Shown one piece after another: positions 9,408 to 17,444 of a DNA stretch of 64,000 bases. Under the pieces are notes generated by a model. That model had not been told where the DNA came from. It saw nothing but the letters and a program-made list of their open reading frames with translations, and did no database searches. This DNA comes from Methanobacteriota archaeon (GTDB lineage: Archaea; Thermoplasmatota; E2; DHVEG-1): the NCBI GenBank assembly GCA_903877165.1, contig CAIRCU010000009.1, positions 1 to 64,000 on the forward strand, given 5' to 3'. Both the position numbers and the translations under genes were made by a program. Position 1 is the first letter of the stretch. Each line of letters starts with the position of its first letter.

Positions 9408-10172
9408 ATGTCCGTAAGAAAAGAAACTACCGTTAAGAAGACTCAGCACAATTGCATATATGCGGTCCTTCTTTCGTTAATTCTTCTGCTGCCTGCTCTT
9501 AGCGTGCAAGCGGCATCCCCTAGCCTTTCCCCGGTTCTGCCGAGAACGGCCGGGAGCAGCAATCTGACGATAACGATCATCAAGCCCTTAGCAGGCGCGA
9601 CGTACATACAAAACAAACTGATCTCTGGGCCAACAGTCAATAAAACCACCTTCGTCTACGGGCAGATCACAATTCAGGTTTGGGTGAACGGCACGAACCT
9701 TTCTTCGGTGCTGTTCAAAATGGACAACAAAACCATCAAGGCTTTTACGAGCAATGTCACAGCTGGGCTTTTCAACTACACGTGGGGGCCACTCATCCAA
9801 TTAACCCCTCGGCATACCATCACCGTATTCGCCAATGATACCTTGGGCAACAACGCCTCCGCTTCGGTCGATATCGTAAAATGGCGGTTCCACGCTCTCC
9901 CGATAGTTATCGTCGCTGCCGCGATGATGCCGTCGATCCTGCCGCGCACAACCATCCACGGCTTTGTCTTCAACATCCACAAACAACGCTTCGGGTACAC
10001 CTTCTTCGCCATCTACGTCCACTACAAGTCCACGAGCCTGCTGAAAAAACAAGCAGGATCGATTATCCTGAAGCGCGTGCATGTGGGGCCCTCAATTTCC
10101 ATGCATATGTTCAACATATCGCCGCTACGGCTCGCGAGGATATCAGCCACCTTCCTAGGGATGTTCAAGTAA
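9408..10172 (+). CDS. Secreted Ig-like domain protein of unknown function
   Basis: A 254-residue protein, not recognised as a named family. Residues 1-40 contain a hydrophobic signal peptide ending near VQAAS. The next section, about 50-150, reads like a bacterial-type Ig/Big_9 domain (ITIIKPLAGATYI, ITIQVWVNGTN, HTITVFANDTLGN) with several N-glycosylation sequons. The C-terminal 100 residues are hydrophobic to basic (FGYTFFAIYVHYK, LLKKQAGSIILKRV) and may be a second beta domain or membrane-associated. GGTGAGGT precedes the ATG, and TATTTAAAT lies about 60 nt upstream. No role can be assigned beyond the cell surface. Confidence 0.7.
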   Translation: MSVRKETTVKKTQHNCIYAVLLSLILLLPALSVQAASPSLSPVLPRTAGSSNLTITIIKPLAGATYIQNKLISGPTVNKTTFVYGQITIQVWVNGTNLSSVLFKMDNKTIKAFTSNVTAGLFNYTWGPLIQLTPRHTITVFANDTLGNNASASVDIVKWRFHALPIVIVAAAMMPSILPRTTIHGFVFNIHKQRFGYTFFAIYVHYKSTSLLKKQAGSIILKRVHVGPSISMHMFNISPLRLARISATFLGMFK

Positions 10173-10233
10173 ACTCCCCCTTTTTTTCTTTTTTTCCAAA
10201 ATAAATAAAAAATAAAAAAAAAGGGTAGTAGGG

Positions 10234-10728
10234 CTATGATTGAAGAATTTGACAGTGTGCCCATCCAATGTTAGCCTTGGTCATCCACCGTAAGCTCAGG
10301 ATTTTGCTGTCAGAGTCGTAGCGGAACAGCCCAGTGATCCGGTAGTATGTGCTGTTTCCCATGAGGAGCCGGCCGCAGAAGTAGCCGTTCCGAAGCACGC
10401 CAACTACGCGTCCTTGTGTGGTGTTGTCTGTGGTGGTCCAGCGTCCTTTCAGGACGACTCCTCGCTGGTGTTTTACCAGGGTTCCGGTAATGATGCCTGC
10501 GGTGTCGTTTGACTCGTTGTATCCCCAGACGCCATGAAACGATGTTTTCGTGTTGTTTACCAGCTGAGATAACGCTGCATCAGACGAGTTTGTTTCATCG
10601 GCGATGGCTGTGTCGCTGATGGCGGGTGCTGATTTCATCCAGGGTGTTGTTGCTTCGACGAGGAGGCTTGTTCCAAGGAGCAGGAGGATGGTGATGGCTG
10701 CTCCGGATATGAGGCGTTTCTTCATCAT
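10234..10728 (-). CDS. Small secreted beta-rich protein (paralog of 55095-55520)
   Basis: A 164-residue exported protein: signal peptide 1-26, then a low-complexity linker and a 90-residue Gly-rich domain with alternating strands (FHGVWGYNES, GIITGTLVKHQRGVVLKGRW, GRVVGVLRNGYFCGRLL). The same pattern of G-x-W/I-GY, GT-x-x-GT, G-x-F/L-x-G-x-W and G-x-x-x-G-x-x-x-x-x-F-x-G-R occurs in the protein at 55095, so the two appear homologous. The family is not known to me. The fold resembles repeated beta-hairpins. It converges on the Ig-like protein gene. Confidence 0.72.
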   Translation of the reverse strand: MMKKRLISGAAITILLLLGTSLLVEATTPWMKSAPAISDTAIADETNSSDAALSQLVNNTKTSFHGVWGYNESNDTAGIITGTLVKHQRGVVLKGRWTTTDNTTQGRVVGVLRNGYFCGRLLMGNSTYYRITGLFRYDSDSKILSLRWMTKANIGWAHCQILQS

Positions 10729-10832
10729 TTTTGTTCACCTTAGCCTCGGCTATGGGTGTTTGTTTTAATGCTGGTTTACCCAAGAGTCCTCCAAATATGG
10801 CCAGAAAGACACCCAAATCTCACGGCTTTGTG

Positions 10833-11324
10833 TTATTCCATGCTGAGGTAGAAGAGGATGACGAGGGCGAGGGTCTCGAACATGTTGGGCAAGACCTCGA
10901 GGAGCTTGGATGTCGATAGTGCGTATCCGGTGTTACCGAGGGCGGCCTGCAAGACGGGTAGGGACACGATGGATTGGATGAATAGGACGCCGATGAACAG
11001 GACGAGGCCGAAAACGAAGCTGGATTTCGTTTTCCGGAAGGAATCAAGATAGACGTAGAGTAATCCTAGGAGCAGGAAGATGTTGATGCAGATGGTGATG
11101 GTCCCCAGGGTGTACATATCGGCGTAGGCACCGACGAGCTGCTGGAGCCGGGGATTATCCCCATATTTTTCATTGATTTTCGTCTGTGCGTACGCGATGC
11201 TTACGCGGGCGAGGACGAGGCCGATGAGCAGTCCGACGATGATGAAGACGAGGAGGTAGATGATGGCTTTGGTTTTCGGCCCTATTTGCTGTGTGGTCGG
11301 TTGGTCATTCATAGGTGTGCTCAC
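10833..11324 (-). CDS. Four-TM membrane protein paired with an ArsR-like regulator
   Basis: A 163-residue integral membrane protein of unknown function. Four hydrophobic segments lie near residues 19-41, 70-93, 100-121 and 143-161, with a polar loop (QTKINEKYGDNPRLQQL) between the first two. It starts at ATG 11324, directly after the winged-helix gene 11328-11639 on the same strand, which suggests an operon in which the regulator senses or controls the membrane protein. No transporter or enzyme motif is visible. Confidence 0.75.
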   Translation of the reverse strand: MSTPMNDQPTTQQIGPKTKAIIYLLVFIIVGLLIGLVLARVSIAYAQTKINEKYGDNPRLQQLVGAYADMYTLGTITICINIFLLLGLLYVYLDSFRKTKSSFVFGLVLFIGVLFIQSIVSLPVLQAALGNTGYALSTSKLLEVLPNMFETLALVILFYLSME

Positions 11325-11327
11325 CCT

Positions 11328-11639
11328 TCATGGTTTGTGCTCTGTTATCTGTTTTTTCCCAATTTTACTCCAAATTGTCTCGAACGTGACTTTGTGTGTT
11401 TCGAGGAGGTCGCTGGGGAAGTACATCTTGCCATAGCCGCTGCCCATCTCGGTGATGAGTCGGTTTTTCTCGAGGACTTCGAGATGGTGGCGGACGGTCT
11501 TGTAATCGAGGTGGAGAACAGTGGCGAGGTCGTTGGCATTGCGCGGTGTTTGAAAGAGTTCGCAGAGGATCCTGCCTCGGTTGCTGCCGCCTGCTGAGCC
11601 TGCGAGGAGCCACCAGAGGAGTCGTGTCACCGCATCCAT
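11328..11639 (-). CDS. ArsR-like winged-helix transcriptional regulator
   Basis: A 103-residue DNA-binding protein. A winged helix spans about residues 20-80 (RGRILCELFQTPRNANDLATVLHLDYKTVRHHLEVLEKNRLI, then a beta-wing GSGYGKMYFPS). No metal-binding cysteine pair in the recognition helix is seen, so metal sensing is not implied. It heads a two-gene unit with the membrane protein at 10833. A box A-like CTATTTTAAG on the minus strand near 11670 would give a very short or absent leader. Confidence 0.86.
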   Translation of the reverse strand: MDAVTRLLWWLLAGSAGGSNRGRILCELFQTPRNANDLATVLHLDYKTVRHHLEVLEKNRLITEMGSGYGKMYFPSDLLETHKVTFETIWSKIGKKQITEHKP

Positions 11640-11986
11640 GTCTGTCTTGGGCGCGAATATCCCCTGTGTTCTTAAAATAGTTTAGGGGGGTTCGATGTCG
11701 TCGGCGAATCGCACCGGTAATCATAACCGCCTTATGATGAGTCAATCTTGCCATGGACGAATTGGAGATTGTTGTCGGCAGGGCGCAGTTGCTGCGAAGC
11801 GGAGCATCCACCAATTTCGACTAGGTTTTTGTGTCGATGAACCGATAAAAAAAACGCTGGCATTTCCTATCGTTTTTTTTCTGTGCACGGTGATTTCTTT
11901 GGTCAGGGGTTCCTTCTTTTGAGATTAGCGCTTTTTTTTCTCCTTGAGTCCTCGGGAGACATAGGGGTGCCTGAAAACAAACTAGA
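11640..11986. other. Intergenic stretch without a recognisable gene
   Basis: About 350 nt between the ArsR-like gene and the AbrB cassette. It holds the minus-strand promoter region of the regulator and T-rich tracts near 11868-11880 and 11932-11940 that could end transcripts. A 23-codon frame at 11753-11824 was seen but is not convincing. Confidence 0.6.
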
Positions 11987-12027
11987 TTGACGCCAAAGCA
12001 TATTGGTTTGACACCAAATTTATATAC
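11987..12027 (+). promoter_or_regulatory. Operator-like repeats and box A of the AbrB/ABC/GTPase/Fe-S cassette
   Basis: Two near-identical 11-mers, TTGACGCCAAA at 11987-11997 and TTGACACCAAA at 12008-12018, lie 21 nt apart, two helical turns. The second also forms the inverted repeat TTGGT-N5-ACCAA at 12003-12017, directly abutting the TATA element TTTATATACT at 12019. This placement over the BRE/TATA region is typical of an archaeal repressor or activator site. The likely binding protein is either the AbrB-like product of the next gene or an unlinked regulator. Confidence 0.65.
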
Positions 12028-12062
12028 TGGGTATCCTACAGGGATAGTGGAAGTTGAACCCT

Positions 12063-12251
12063 ATGCAAGTCAACATGGATGATGTGGACTTCATCACCGA
12101 AACCACGCTCACGATACGCGGCACGAGACGACGCACCACGGTCCCAAAGACCATCGTCGACCGACTCAAACTCACCAACGGTGACAAAATCAGATGGATC
12201 TACTTCAAGAACGGAAGCATCCTCATCGTCAAAGTCAAAGGGGGAACATAG
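12063..12251 (+). CDS. AbrB/SpoVT-like DNA-binding protein
   Basis: About 62 residues with a swapped-hairpin AbrB domain: TLTIRGTRRRTTVPKTIVDRLKLTNGDKIRWIYF, the usual 'x-x-x-TVPK-x-x-x-D-x-L-x-L-x-x-GD' pattern. It is first in a tight four-gene unit and probably regulates it. The frame extends to a TTG at 12054; ATG at 12063 is preferred, though ATG 12075 is also possible. AbrB proteins also serve as antitoxins, but no toxin neighbour is present, so an autoregulator role is the simpler reading. Confidence 0.82.
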   Translation: MQVNMDDVDFITETTLTIRGTRRRTTVPKTIVDRLKLTNGDKIRWIYFKNGSILIVKVKGGT

Positions 12252-12255
12252 ACCT

Positions 12256-13059
12256 ATGGACATCAAAGAAATCACCATCCTCGGCGGAATAGGCAAGAAC
12301 GGGGAAAAAGAACTCCTCGACACGGTCTCACTGAAAATGGGGGACGTCATCAGCATCGTCGGACCCACAGGCTCAGGAAAAACAGCGCTCATCAACGACA
12401 TCGAACTGTTCGCGAACCGCAACACACCCTCCAAACGAAAAATCCTGATCAACGGCACACTGCCGCCGGACGAGTTCACCACAGACCCATCCAAGAACCC
12501 CATCGCCCTCATCACGCAGCACACGAACTTCCTCTCAGACCTCCCGGTCCATCAATTCCTCACAATCCACGCCAAAATCCGCGGCGCCGGGAGAAGCGAG
12601 ACCATCGTCAACGAGACCCTGGAGTTCGCAAACCAGCTCACCGGCGAGCCGATCAATGAGCACTGTGCCATGACCGAGCTCTCCGGAGGACAGACCCGTT
12701 CCCTGCTGATCGCTGACGCGGTCATCATCGGCAACTCACCCATCATCCTCCTCGACGAGATCGAGAACGCAGGCATCCACCGCACCAAGGCCATCGAGCT
12801 CCTCAAGCAGTACAAGAAGATCTTCATCTTCGTCACCCACGACCCCCGCATCGCGCTCCTCTCCGACTTCCGCGTCTGCATGAAGAACGGCTCCATGCAG
12901 TCACTCATCGTCACGGACCGCGAGGAGAAGAAAGCAGCCGAGGAAATCAAGAAGCTCGACGACCTCATGCTTGAGTTCAGAACCGCAATCCGCGCAGGCG
13001 GCCACATCACCTTCAAGGGACTCGAAGAACGCCTCAAAGCACTCGGCTACGTCGTCTAA
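12256..13059 (+). CDS. Stand-alone ABC-type ATPase of a putative metallocofactor cassette
   Basis: A 267-residue ATPase with no partner permease. ATG 12256 lies 4 nt after the AbrB stop and is chosen over the longer open frame that begins inside the AbrB gene. Motifs: Walker A GPTGSGKT, signature LSGGQ, Walker B IILLDEIENAG, H-loop VTHDPR. The C-terminal 50 residues (EEKKAAEEIKKLDDLMLEF) look helical and are unusual for transporters. Its neighbours are a CobW/HypB-like protein and an Fe-S protein, so a role in metal-centre assembly or energy-dependent activation is inferred; it may also be a soluble regulator. The reaction is unknown. Confidence 0.86.
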   Translation: MDIKEITILGGIGKNGEKELLDTVSLKMGDVISIVGPTGSGKTALINDIELFANRNTPSKRKILINGTLPPDEFTTDPSKNPIALITQHTNFLSDLPVHQFLTIHAKIRGAGRSETIVNETLEFANQLTGEPINEHCAMTELSGGQTRSLLIADAVIIGNSPIILLDEIENAGIHRTKAIELLKQYKKIFIFVTHDPRIALLSDFRVCMKNGSMQSLIVTDREEKKAAEEIKKLDDLMLEFRTAIRAGGHITFKGLEERLKALGYVV

Positions 13060-13072
13060 GGAGGAAAAACAC

Positions 13073-13774
13073 ATGAAAGTCATCGTCTGCGCCGGGCCAC
13101 CCACGAGTGGTAAAACCACGGTCCTCAAACAAGTCTCCAAAATCCTCAAAGAAAAAGGACACCGCCTCGCCTACCTCAAAATCGACGTCCAGTTCGCCAA
13201 CGAAGACATCCTCTTCAAAAAGGAATTCGACATCCCCACCAAGAAAGTCTACTCCGGGGATCTCTGCCCCGACCACTGCAACGTCGTCGTCCTCGGAGAC
13301 GCCATCAAATGGGCGGCCGAGGAGAAGGCGGACATCCTCATCGTTGAAACCGCGGGCCTCTGCCTCCGCTGCTCACCCTACATCGAACGCTCACTGGGAA
13401 TCGTCGTCCTCGAAGCCACCAGCGGCATGAACCTCCCCCGCAAGATCGGACCCATGCTGACACTAGCGGACGTCGCGGTCGTCACCAAAATCGACCTCGT
13501 CTCCCAGGCGGAGCGCGAAGTCTTTCGCGCCAACGTCAACGAGGCGGCCAAGCACGTCGCGGTCGTCGAAACCGACGCCCTCCACGGCATTAACATCGGC
13601 CACCTCGTCACCCGAATCGAACGCACCCAGGATATTTCCGCGCCACTCCTGCTCCGAGGCAATCCGCCCGTCGGCACCTGCACGATTTGTGTCGGTAAGA
13701 AAGAGATTGGTAAAGAGGCACACTTCGGGGTCCTGCGAACACTTGAGACTGATATCTTCTACCGAGGGGAATAA
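13073..13774 (+). CDS. CobW/HypB-like P-loop GTPase with cysteine motif
   Basis: A 233-residue P-loop protein starting at ATG 13073, after AAGGAGG at 13058. It has Walker A GPPTSGKTT at residue 8, an ILIVETAGLCLRCSPY segment containing a CxxC pair just after the Walker B-like strand, and the guanine-specificity motif TKIDLV. The C-terminal region carries GTCTICVGKKEIG with a further CxxC. This is the layout of SIMIBI-class nickel/cobalt insertion GTPases (HypB, CobW, UreG). The extra cysteines suggest metal or Fe-S binding. Target enzyme is unknown; the adjacent Fe-S protein is the likeliest partner. Confidence 0.85.
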   Translation: MKVIVCAGPPTSGKTTVLKQVSKILKEKGHRLAYLKIDVQFANEDILFKKEFDIPTKKVYSGDLCPDHCNVVVLGDAIKWAAEEKADILIVETAGLCLRCSPYIERSLGIVVLEATSGMNLPRKIGPMLTLADVAVVTKIDLVSQAEREVFRANVNEAAKHVAVVETDALHGINIGHLVTRIERTQDISAPLLLRGNPPVGTCTICVGKKEIGKEAHFGVLRTLETDIFYRGE

Positions 13775-13776
13775 CC

Positions 13777-14430
13777 ATGACCCAGAAGGAAATCCTCCAA
13801 AAACTGCCAGGTAAAAACTGCGGCCTCTGCGGGCTGAAAAGCTGCGAGGCGTTCGCCGAAATCGTATCAAAAGACCCAGACGCCATCAACCGATGCATCT
13901 ACATAGATGGGAAAGCAAAACCGGCGGATGAAACCGCGGCCGAGGCATTCAAGAACGAGATCACCTGGAAGGACCACCTCGACAGGGACTACGACTTCAT
14001 CCTTGACAAGTTCCCAGGCGAGCTGGGACCGCGCGAGACCATCATTCTCTTCAACCCCACGAACGTCGAAAAGCTAAAGATCAAGAAAGGGGACGTCCTT
14101 TACGGGCGTCCCGCGTGGATCTCTTGCGGCTGCCCTGTCACCCACGTGGGCGTCGTGGTCGAAGACCCTGACTACTTCAACGGCACGGTCATCTGGTGCA
14201 TCGTCGGCCCGATGCAGGCGCGACAGCGCGGCATCAACATCGGATACTACAACACCACCGCCTACGAAGGCCTCGTGAAGCACTCACGGACAACCCTTGA
14301 GATCGGGCGGCGCTATTACTTCCAACCGCGGTACTGCATGCTGCAGTGGAGGCACTGCGGATTGGTGAACGCACTTGCGAAGACAAAAGATGGCATTCAT
14401 GTCCGTGTCGAAGGGCTATGGATAGGATAG
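13777..14430 (+). CDS. 4Fe-4S domain protein of the AbrB/ABC/GTPase cassette
   Basis: A 217-residue protein whose N-terminus holds an FeS domain like that of corrinoid and CODH/ACS proteins: KNCGLCGLKSCEAFAEIV...RC, spacing CX2CX4CX16C. The remaining 170 residues (ISCGCPVTHVGVVVEDP, QPRYCMLQWRHCGLVNAL) contain further Cys/His and match no family I can name. It begins 2 nt after the GTPase stop, so the genes are co-translated. I infer that it is either the client or a scaffold of a metallocluster assembled by the two ATP/GTPases. Confidence 0.8.
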   Translation: MTQKEILQKLPGKNCGLCGLKSCEAFAEIVSKDPDAINRCIYIDGKAKPADETAAEAFKNEITWKDHLDRDYDFILDKFPGELGPRETIILFNPTNVEKLKIKKGDVLYGRPAWISCGCPVTHVGVVVEDPDYFNGTVIWCIVGPMQARQRGINIGYYNTTAYEGLVKHSRTTLEIGRRYYFQPRYCMLQWRHCGLVNALAKTKDGIHVRVEGLWIG

Positions 14431-14551
14431 GCTGGTTACAGCTGAAAATCCTATCATTTTATTTTTTCAAAGGAGCAAGTACTTACCTACTGTGGTCTCT
14501 TGTGGCAATAAAAAAAATGCTGAGAAAGATATCAGATAGATGTACTAAAAA

Positions 14552-14617
14552 TTACTTTTTCTTCTTGGTTTTTTTTGCTGTCTTTTTTGCTGTCTTTTTT
14601 GCTTTCTTGGCAGGCAT
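14552..14617 (-). CDS. 21-residue lysine/alanine-rich basic peptide
   Basis: A minus-strand frame from ATG 14617 to TAA 14552 encodes MPAKKAKKTAKKTAKKTKKK plus one more Lys: twelve lysines in 21 residues, in a repeated KKT/KKA pattern. A very strong ribosome-binding site, AGGAGGAG, lies at 14623-14630, which argues that it is translated. It resembles H1-type histone tails and Lys-rich tails of archaeal chromatin proteins. It lies downstream of TFB on the same strand, 78 nt after the TFB stop. A nucleic-acid-binding role is an inference. The alternative is chance translation from an A-rich transcript. Confidence 0.55.
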   Translation of the reverse strand: MPAKKAKKTAKKTAKKTKKKK

Positions 14618-14695
14618 CACCGCTCCTCCTTGCATGTTGATATCACTCACGTGATTAAATAAGTATGGTAACTTCTAGGTACGCTTGGCAAGTGA

Positions 14696-15631
14696 TTAGA
14701 TAATAATTGTTATATCAAGTTTCAATGCCAATTCCTTGTACCGATTCCGTATCGTGACCTCAGTCACTCCCGCGACATCAGCCACCTCACGCTGCGTCCG
14801 CCGCTCACCACAGAGCACCGACGAGATGTACATCGAGGCTGCCGCAAGACCGGTGGGACCTCGTCCACTGGTCAGTTCCTTATGCGCGGCATGCTCAAGA
14901 ATCTCAAGGGTCTTCATCTGAACACTATTGCTTAGTTTTAATTCAGAACAAAAACGAGCGATGTAGTCTTTTGGCATCGTCGGCAATAGTTTCAGTTCCA
15001 GTTCACGGGAAACGAAGCGGTAGTTTCGTCCGATCTCTTTACGCGGCATCCGCGCAACAATGCTGATTTCATCAAGAGTACGGGGAACATGACATTGCCG
15101 GCATGCCGCATACAACGAGGCTGCGGTGATGCCATCAATGCTTCGACCGCGAACGAGGTTTTTCAAGGCAGCCTTCCGATAGATCATCGCTGCGGTTTCA
15201 CGCACCGACCGAGGGAGTCCCATTCCCGAGGAGAGGCGGTCGATGTCCGATAAGGCGATAGCAAGATTCCGTTCCGTGGCATCACTGATACGAATGCGCC
15301 GCTGCCATTTTCGGAGGCGGTAGAGTTGTGCACGATTCCGGGGAGGGATACACTTCCCATACGCATCCCGGTTCGTCCATCCAATAATCGTGCTGAGCCC
15401 TTTATCATGAACGGTATACGTCATAGGAGCTCCGGTTCGAGACCGTTTTTCTCGTTGTTCGCTGTCAAACGCACGCCATTCAGGCCCATGGTCGATGATA
15501 TCTTCATCAAGGACAAGGCCGCAGTCTCCACAGACGAGTTCAGCCCGAGAATAATCTTTTCGCAGATGCCCGCTTCCACAATCAGGACAGCTGATAATTT
15601 CTTCGATAGGTTGTTGTGTCTTTTTCTTCAC
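14696..15631 (-). CDS. tfb: Transcription initiation factor TFB
   Basis: A 311-residue TFIIB homologue that bridges TBP-DNA and RNA polymerase. The N-terminal zinc ribbon has [20 protein letters not shown] followed by GDCGLVLDE. The B-reader/linker region follows ([21 protein letters not shown]), then two cyclin-fold repeats with [21 protein letters not shown] and AARPVG-type [11 protein letters not shown], ending in the recognition helix region [22 protein letters not shown]. Length is normal for the family. It appears monocistronic apart from a possible link to the Lys-rich peptide downstream. Confidence 0.97.
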   Translation of the reverse strand: MKKKTQQPIEEIISCPDCGSGHLRKDYSRAELVCGDCGLVLDEDIIDHGPEWRAFDSEQREKRSRTGAPMTYTVHDKGLSTIIGWTNRDAYGKCIPPRNRAQLYRLRKWQRRIRISDATERNLAIALSDIDRLSSGMGLPRSVRETAAMIYRKAALKNLVRGRSIDGITAASLYAACRQCHVPRTLDEISIVARMPRKEIGRNYRFVSRELELKLLPTMPKDYIARFCSELKLSNSVQMKTLEILEHAAHKELTSGRGPTGLAAASMYISSVLCGERRTQREVADVAGVTEVTIRNRYKELALKLDITIII

Positions 15632-16149
15632 GACATGATCCTAGTGCTGGTATTAATGGGCCCTGCAGAGTTCCCCGAAAGATAGTCAAATTCTTTTTAG
15701 TGTCCCCAAAGAAAAAAAACAAAAGCATCTCACATGAGTTTGTTATGAGAAAACCTAGGTTTCTTCCTTTCGATGTACTATCGTTGGTCGGCTTTATATA
15801 GCTTTGTTTTATCACTCTTTGGTTTCATTGACGAGGAGCATCTCAAGTAGTATGAACTAGGCCCGGCTCTTCGACGAATAGAGTTTAAAGTAAGTTTGAA
15901 TATGGGGGCTGTTTTTAATGGGCCTGTGGTGTATTCTCATGAGTATATCGATACATCACTTTTTGTAGTCGTCGCTTGAAGGGGCACCGGCTGTTCCGTG
16001 GAAATCCCCCCTAAAGGCCGTTGAGGATTCATTTACACGAAAGAGGATGGGTTACTAGCTTGTTTTATACGATTTCGGTACCGCGCAGATTCAAGCATAA
16101 GTCATAATAACGGTATGAAGATTCAATGTGAACTGAAGGGTGATCGGAA
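15632..16149. other. AT-rich intergenic region between divergent tfb and GNAT genes
   Basis: About 520 nt with no convincing coding frame on either strand. A TATA-like GGCTTTATATAGC is at 15789 and GAGTTTAAAG at 15884, usable on either strand. A small untranslated RNA cannot be excluded, but no known RNA family was recognised. Confidence 0.5.
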
Positions 16150-17121
16150 ATGCTCAACGATTCTATTGTTATTCGAGATGGGGAGGAAAAAGATATAGCT
16201 GCTTTTTTTGAATTGTATTGGATTTCTTCTGTTGAACATATGCAGTATGACAAGGAACTTGACGCTCTCAAATCGAAAGATCAATGTAAGAAATATATTA
16301 TTGATTGTCAACGAAAATATCTGAAAGATAAGAATCAAATTTTCTTCATTGCCCAAGATAAAAAGAAAATTATCGGCGCCGCTACGGGGCATATCGGGCA
16401 AAGGGATGAGGCAGCAGTATACCGAATAGAAGAGATGGGGTTCCTCGATGAGTTGTGTGTACTCCCTGAATACCGTAAGAGTGGGGTCGGGAAACGATTA
16501 TTAGAAAAACTCTTACAAGAGTTGGATCGAAGAGCGGTAAAATTTGTTGGACTTGGCGTAGCGTGCAAGAATCCTGCGATGCACCTGTATCATTCCTATG
16601 GTTTTCATTTGGAGAGCGTCTGGATGGTGAGACGAGGGGACCAGCCGTGGAGAACGACAGAGAGAGAAACAAAAAAAAGAGTTGAAGTCAAACGATACGA
16701 TCCGTATGGCCGTGGAAAGGAGACTCTACCGTTCATCGTGAAGGTGAAGCCGCAATCGGTGATGGGAGACTATATCGCACTTCATGGTCTGCTTCCGGAA
16801 AATGAATTACCGATTCGTTTCAGGCATAAAATCCCGGAAAATGAGATATGGATACGAAAGAACGTGTACGATGACCCCAAACGAAGGGAACGGATTCTTC
16901 AGGGTCACGAGAAGTTTGAACTGGAGTTGATGGAGACAAAAGGACTGACGTACAAACAAGCACATCAGCGAGCACAGTTTCATGAGAAGGTGTATAAGCT
17001 TGAGGACTGGCTGGGGCGATTGGAAAAGGAGCTGACCAGAACTCCGTATGCATCTGTACAAGTCATTGAGAAAACAACAGCAACGAAAAAGACGAAGCAT
17101 AAAAAGAGAACCGGGTCTTAA
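16150..17121 (+). CDS. GNAT acetyltransferase fused to an unknown HExxE-containing domain
   Basis: A 323-residue protein. Residues 1-160 are a GNAT N-acetyltransferase: FLDELCVLPEYRKSGVGKRLLEKLL supplies the acetyl-CoA pyrophosphate loop (RKSGVGKR) and AMHLYHSYGF the terminal strand motif. After a basic linker, residues 205-300 form a second domain with NELPIRFRHKIPENEIWIRKNVY, then HEKFELELM at residue 253 and YKQAHQRAQFHEK. That spacing looks like a zincin-type HExxH in which the last His is Glu. The tail is Lys-rich. The gene is AT-richer than its surroundings. Substrate is unknown. Confidence 0.78.
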   Translation: MLNDSIVIRDGEEKDIAAFFELYWISSVEHMQYDKELDALKSKDQCKKYIIDCQRKYLKDKNQIFFIAQDKKKIIGAATGHIGQRDEAAVYRIEEMGFLDELCVLPEYRKSGVGKRLLEKLLQELDRRAVKFVGLGVACKNPAMHLYHSYGFHLESVWMVRRGDQPWRTTERETKKRVEVKRYDPYGRGKETLPFIVKVKPQSVMGDYIALHGLLPENELPIRFRHKIPENEIWIRKNVYDDPKRRERILQGHEKFELELMETKGLTYKQAHQRAQFHEKVYKLEDWLGRLEKELTRTPYASVQVIEKTTATKKTKHKKRTGS

Positions 17122-17219
17122 GGAAACTGAACACAATCAATCGTTTTACTATTGAGATGAGAATTTAAATTCTCAACATGAACCACCCCTTCTTTTGTAT
17201 GAACAAGAATCCACTAAAG

Positions 17220-17326
17220 GTGTTAAAACAGTCCATTGAATTCGTGGAATGCCTCTTAGGCAACGAGCAACGAAACCGACATATACCATGCTTTTCGACA
17301 ATTAGGAAGCTGAGCGGGTAACAAAG
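17220..17326 (+). repeat. Degenerate copy of the tRNA-Cys upstream region and 5' end
   Basis: A 107-nt segment aligning without gaps to 19932-20038. The first 43 nt are nearly identical (GTGTTAAAACAG, CCATTGAATTCGTGGAAT, CCTCTT, GGCA); the middle is diverged; the last 18 nt again match, running into the first 15 bases of tRNA-Cys with one change (GAGCGGG for GGGCGGG) up to ACAAAG. The rest of the tRNA is missing, so this is a truncated tRNA pseudogene with its promoter region. It marks the left edge of the ABC-2 module. Confidence 0.85.
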
Positions 17327-17444
17327 GATTTAGGACCAAAATTTCTTCTGGAAAATAGAAAAAATCGATAAAATTTTTCATTTTTACGTATCATCGTGGA
17401 GGAAATTATTTAACCATACGAACAGCTTTTTTGTTGGCGAGAGT

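Noticed and set aside
11753..11824. A 23-codon ORF (MDELEIVVGRAQLL...) with a TATA-like element 20 nt upstream
   Set aside because: No ribosome-binding site, no recognisable sequence, and frames this short are expected by chance.
12063..12251. AbrB protein as the antitoxin of a toxin-antitoxin pair
   Set aside because: The next genes are a full ABC ATPase, a GTPase and an Fe-S protein, not a PIN, RelE or other small toxin.
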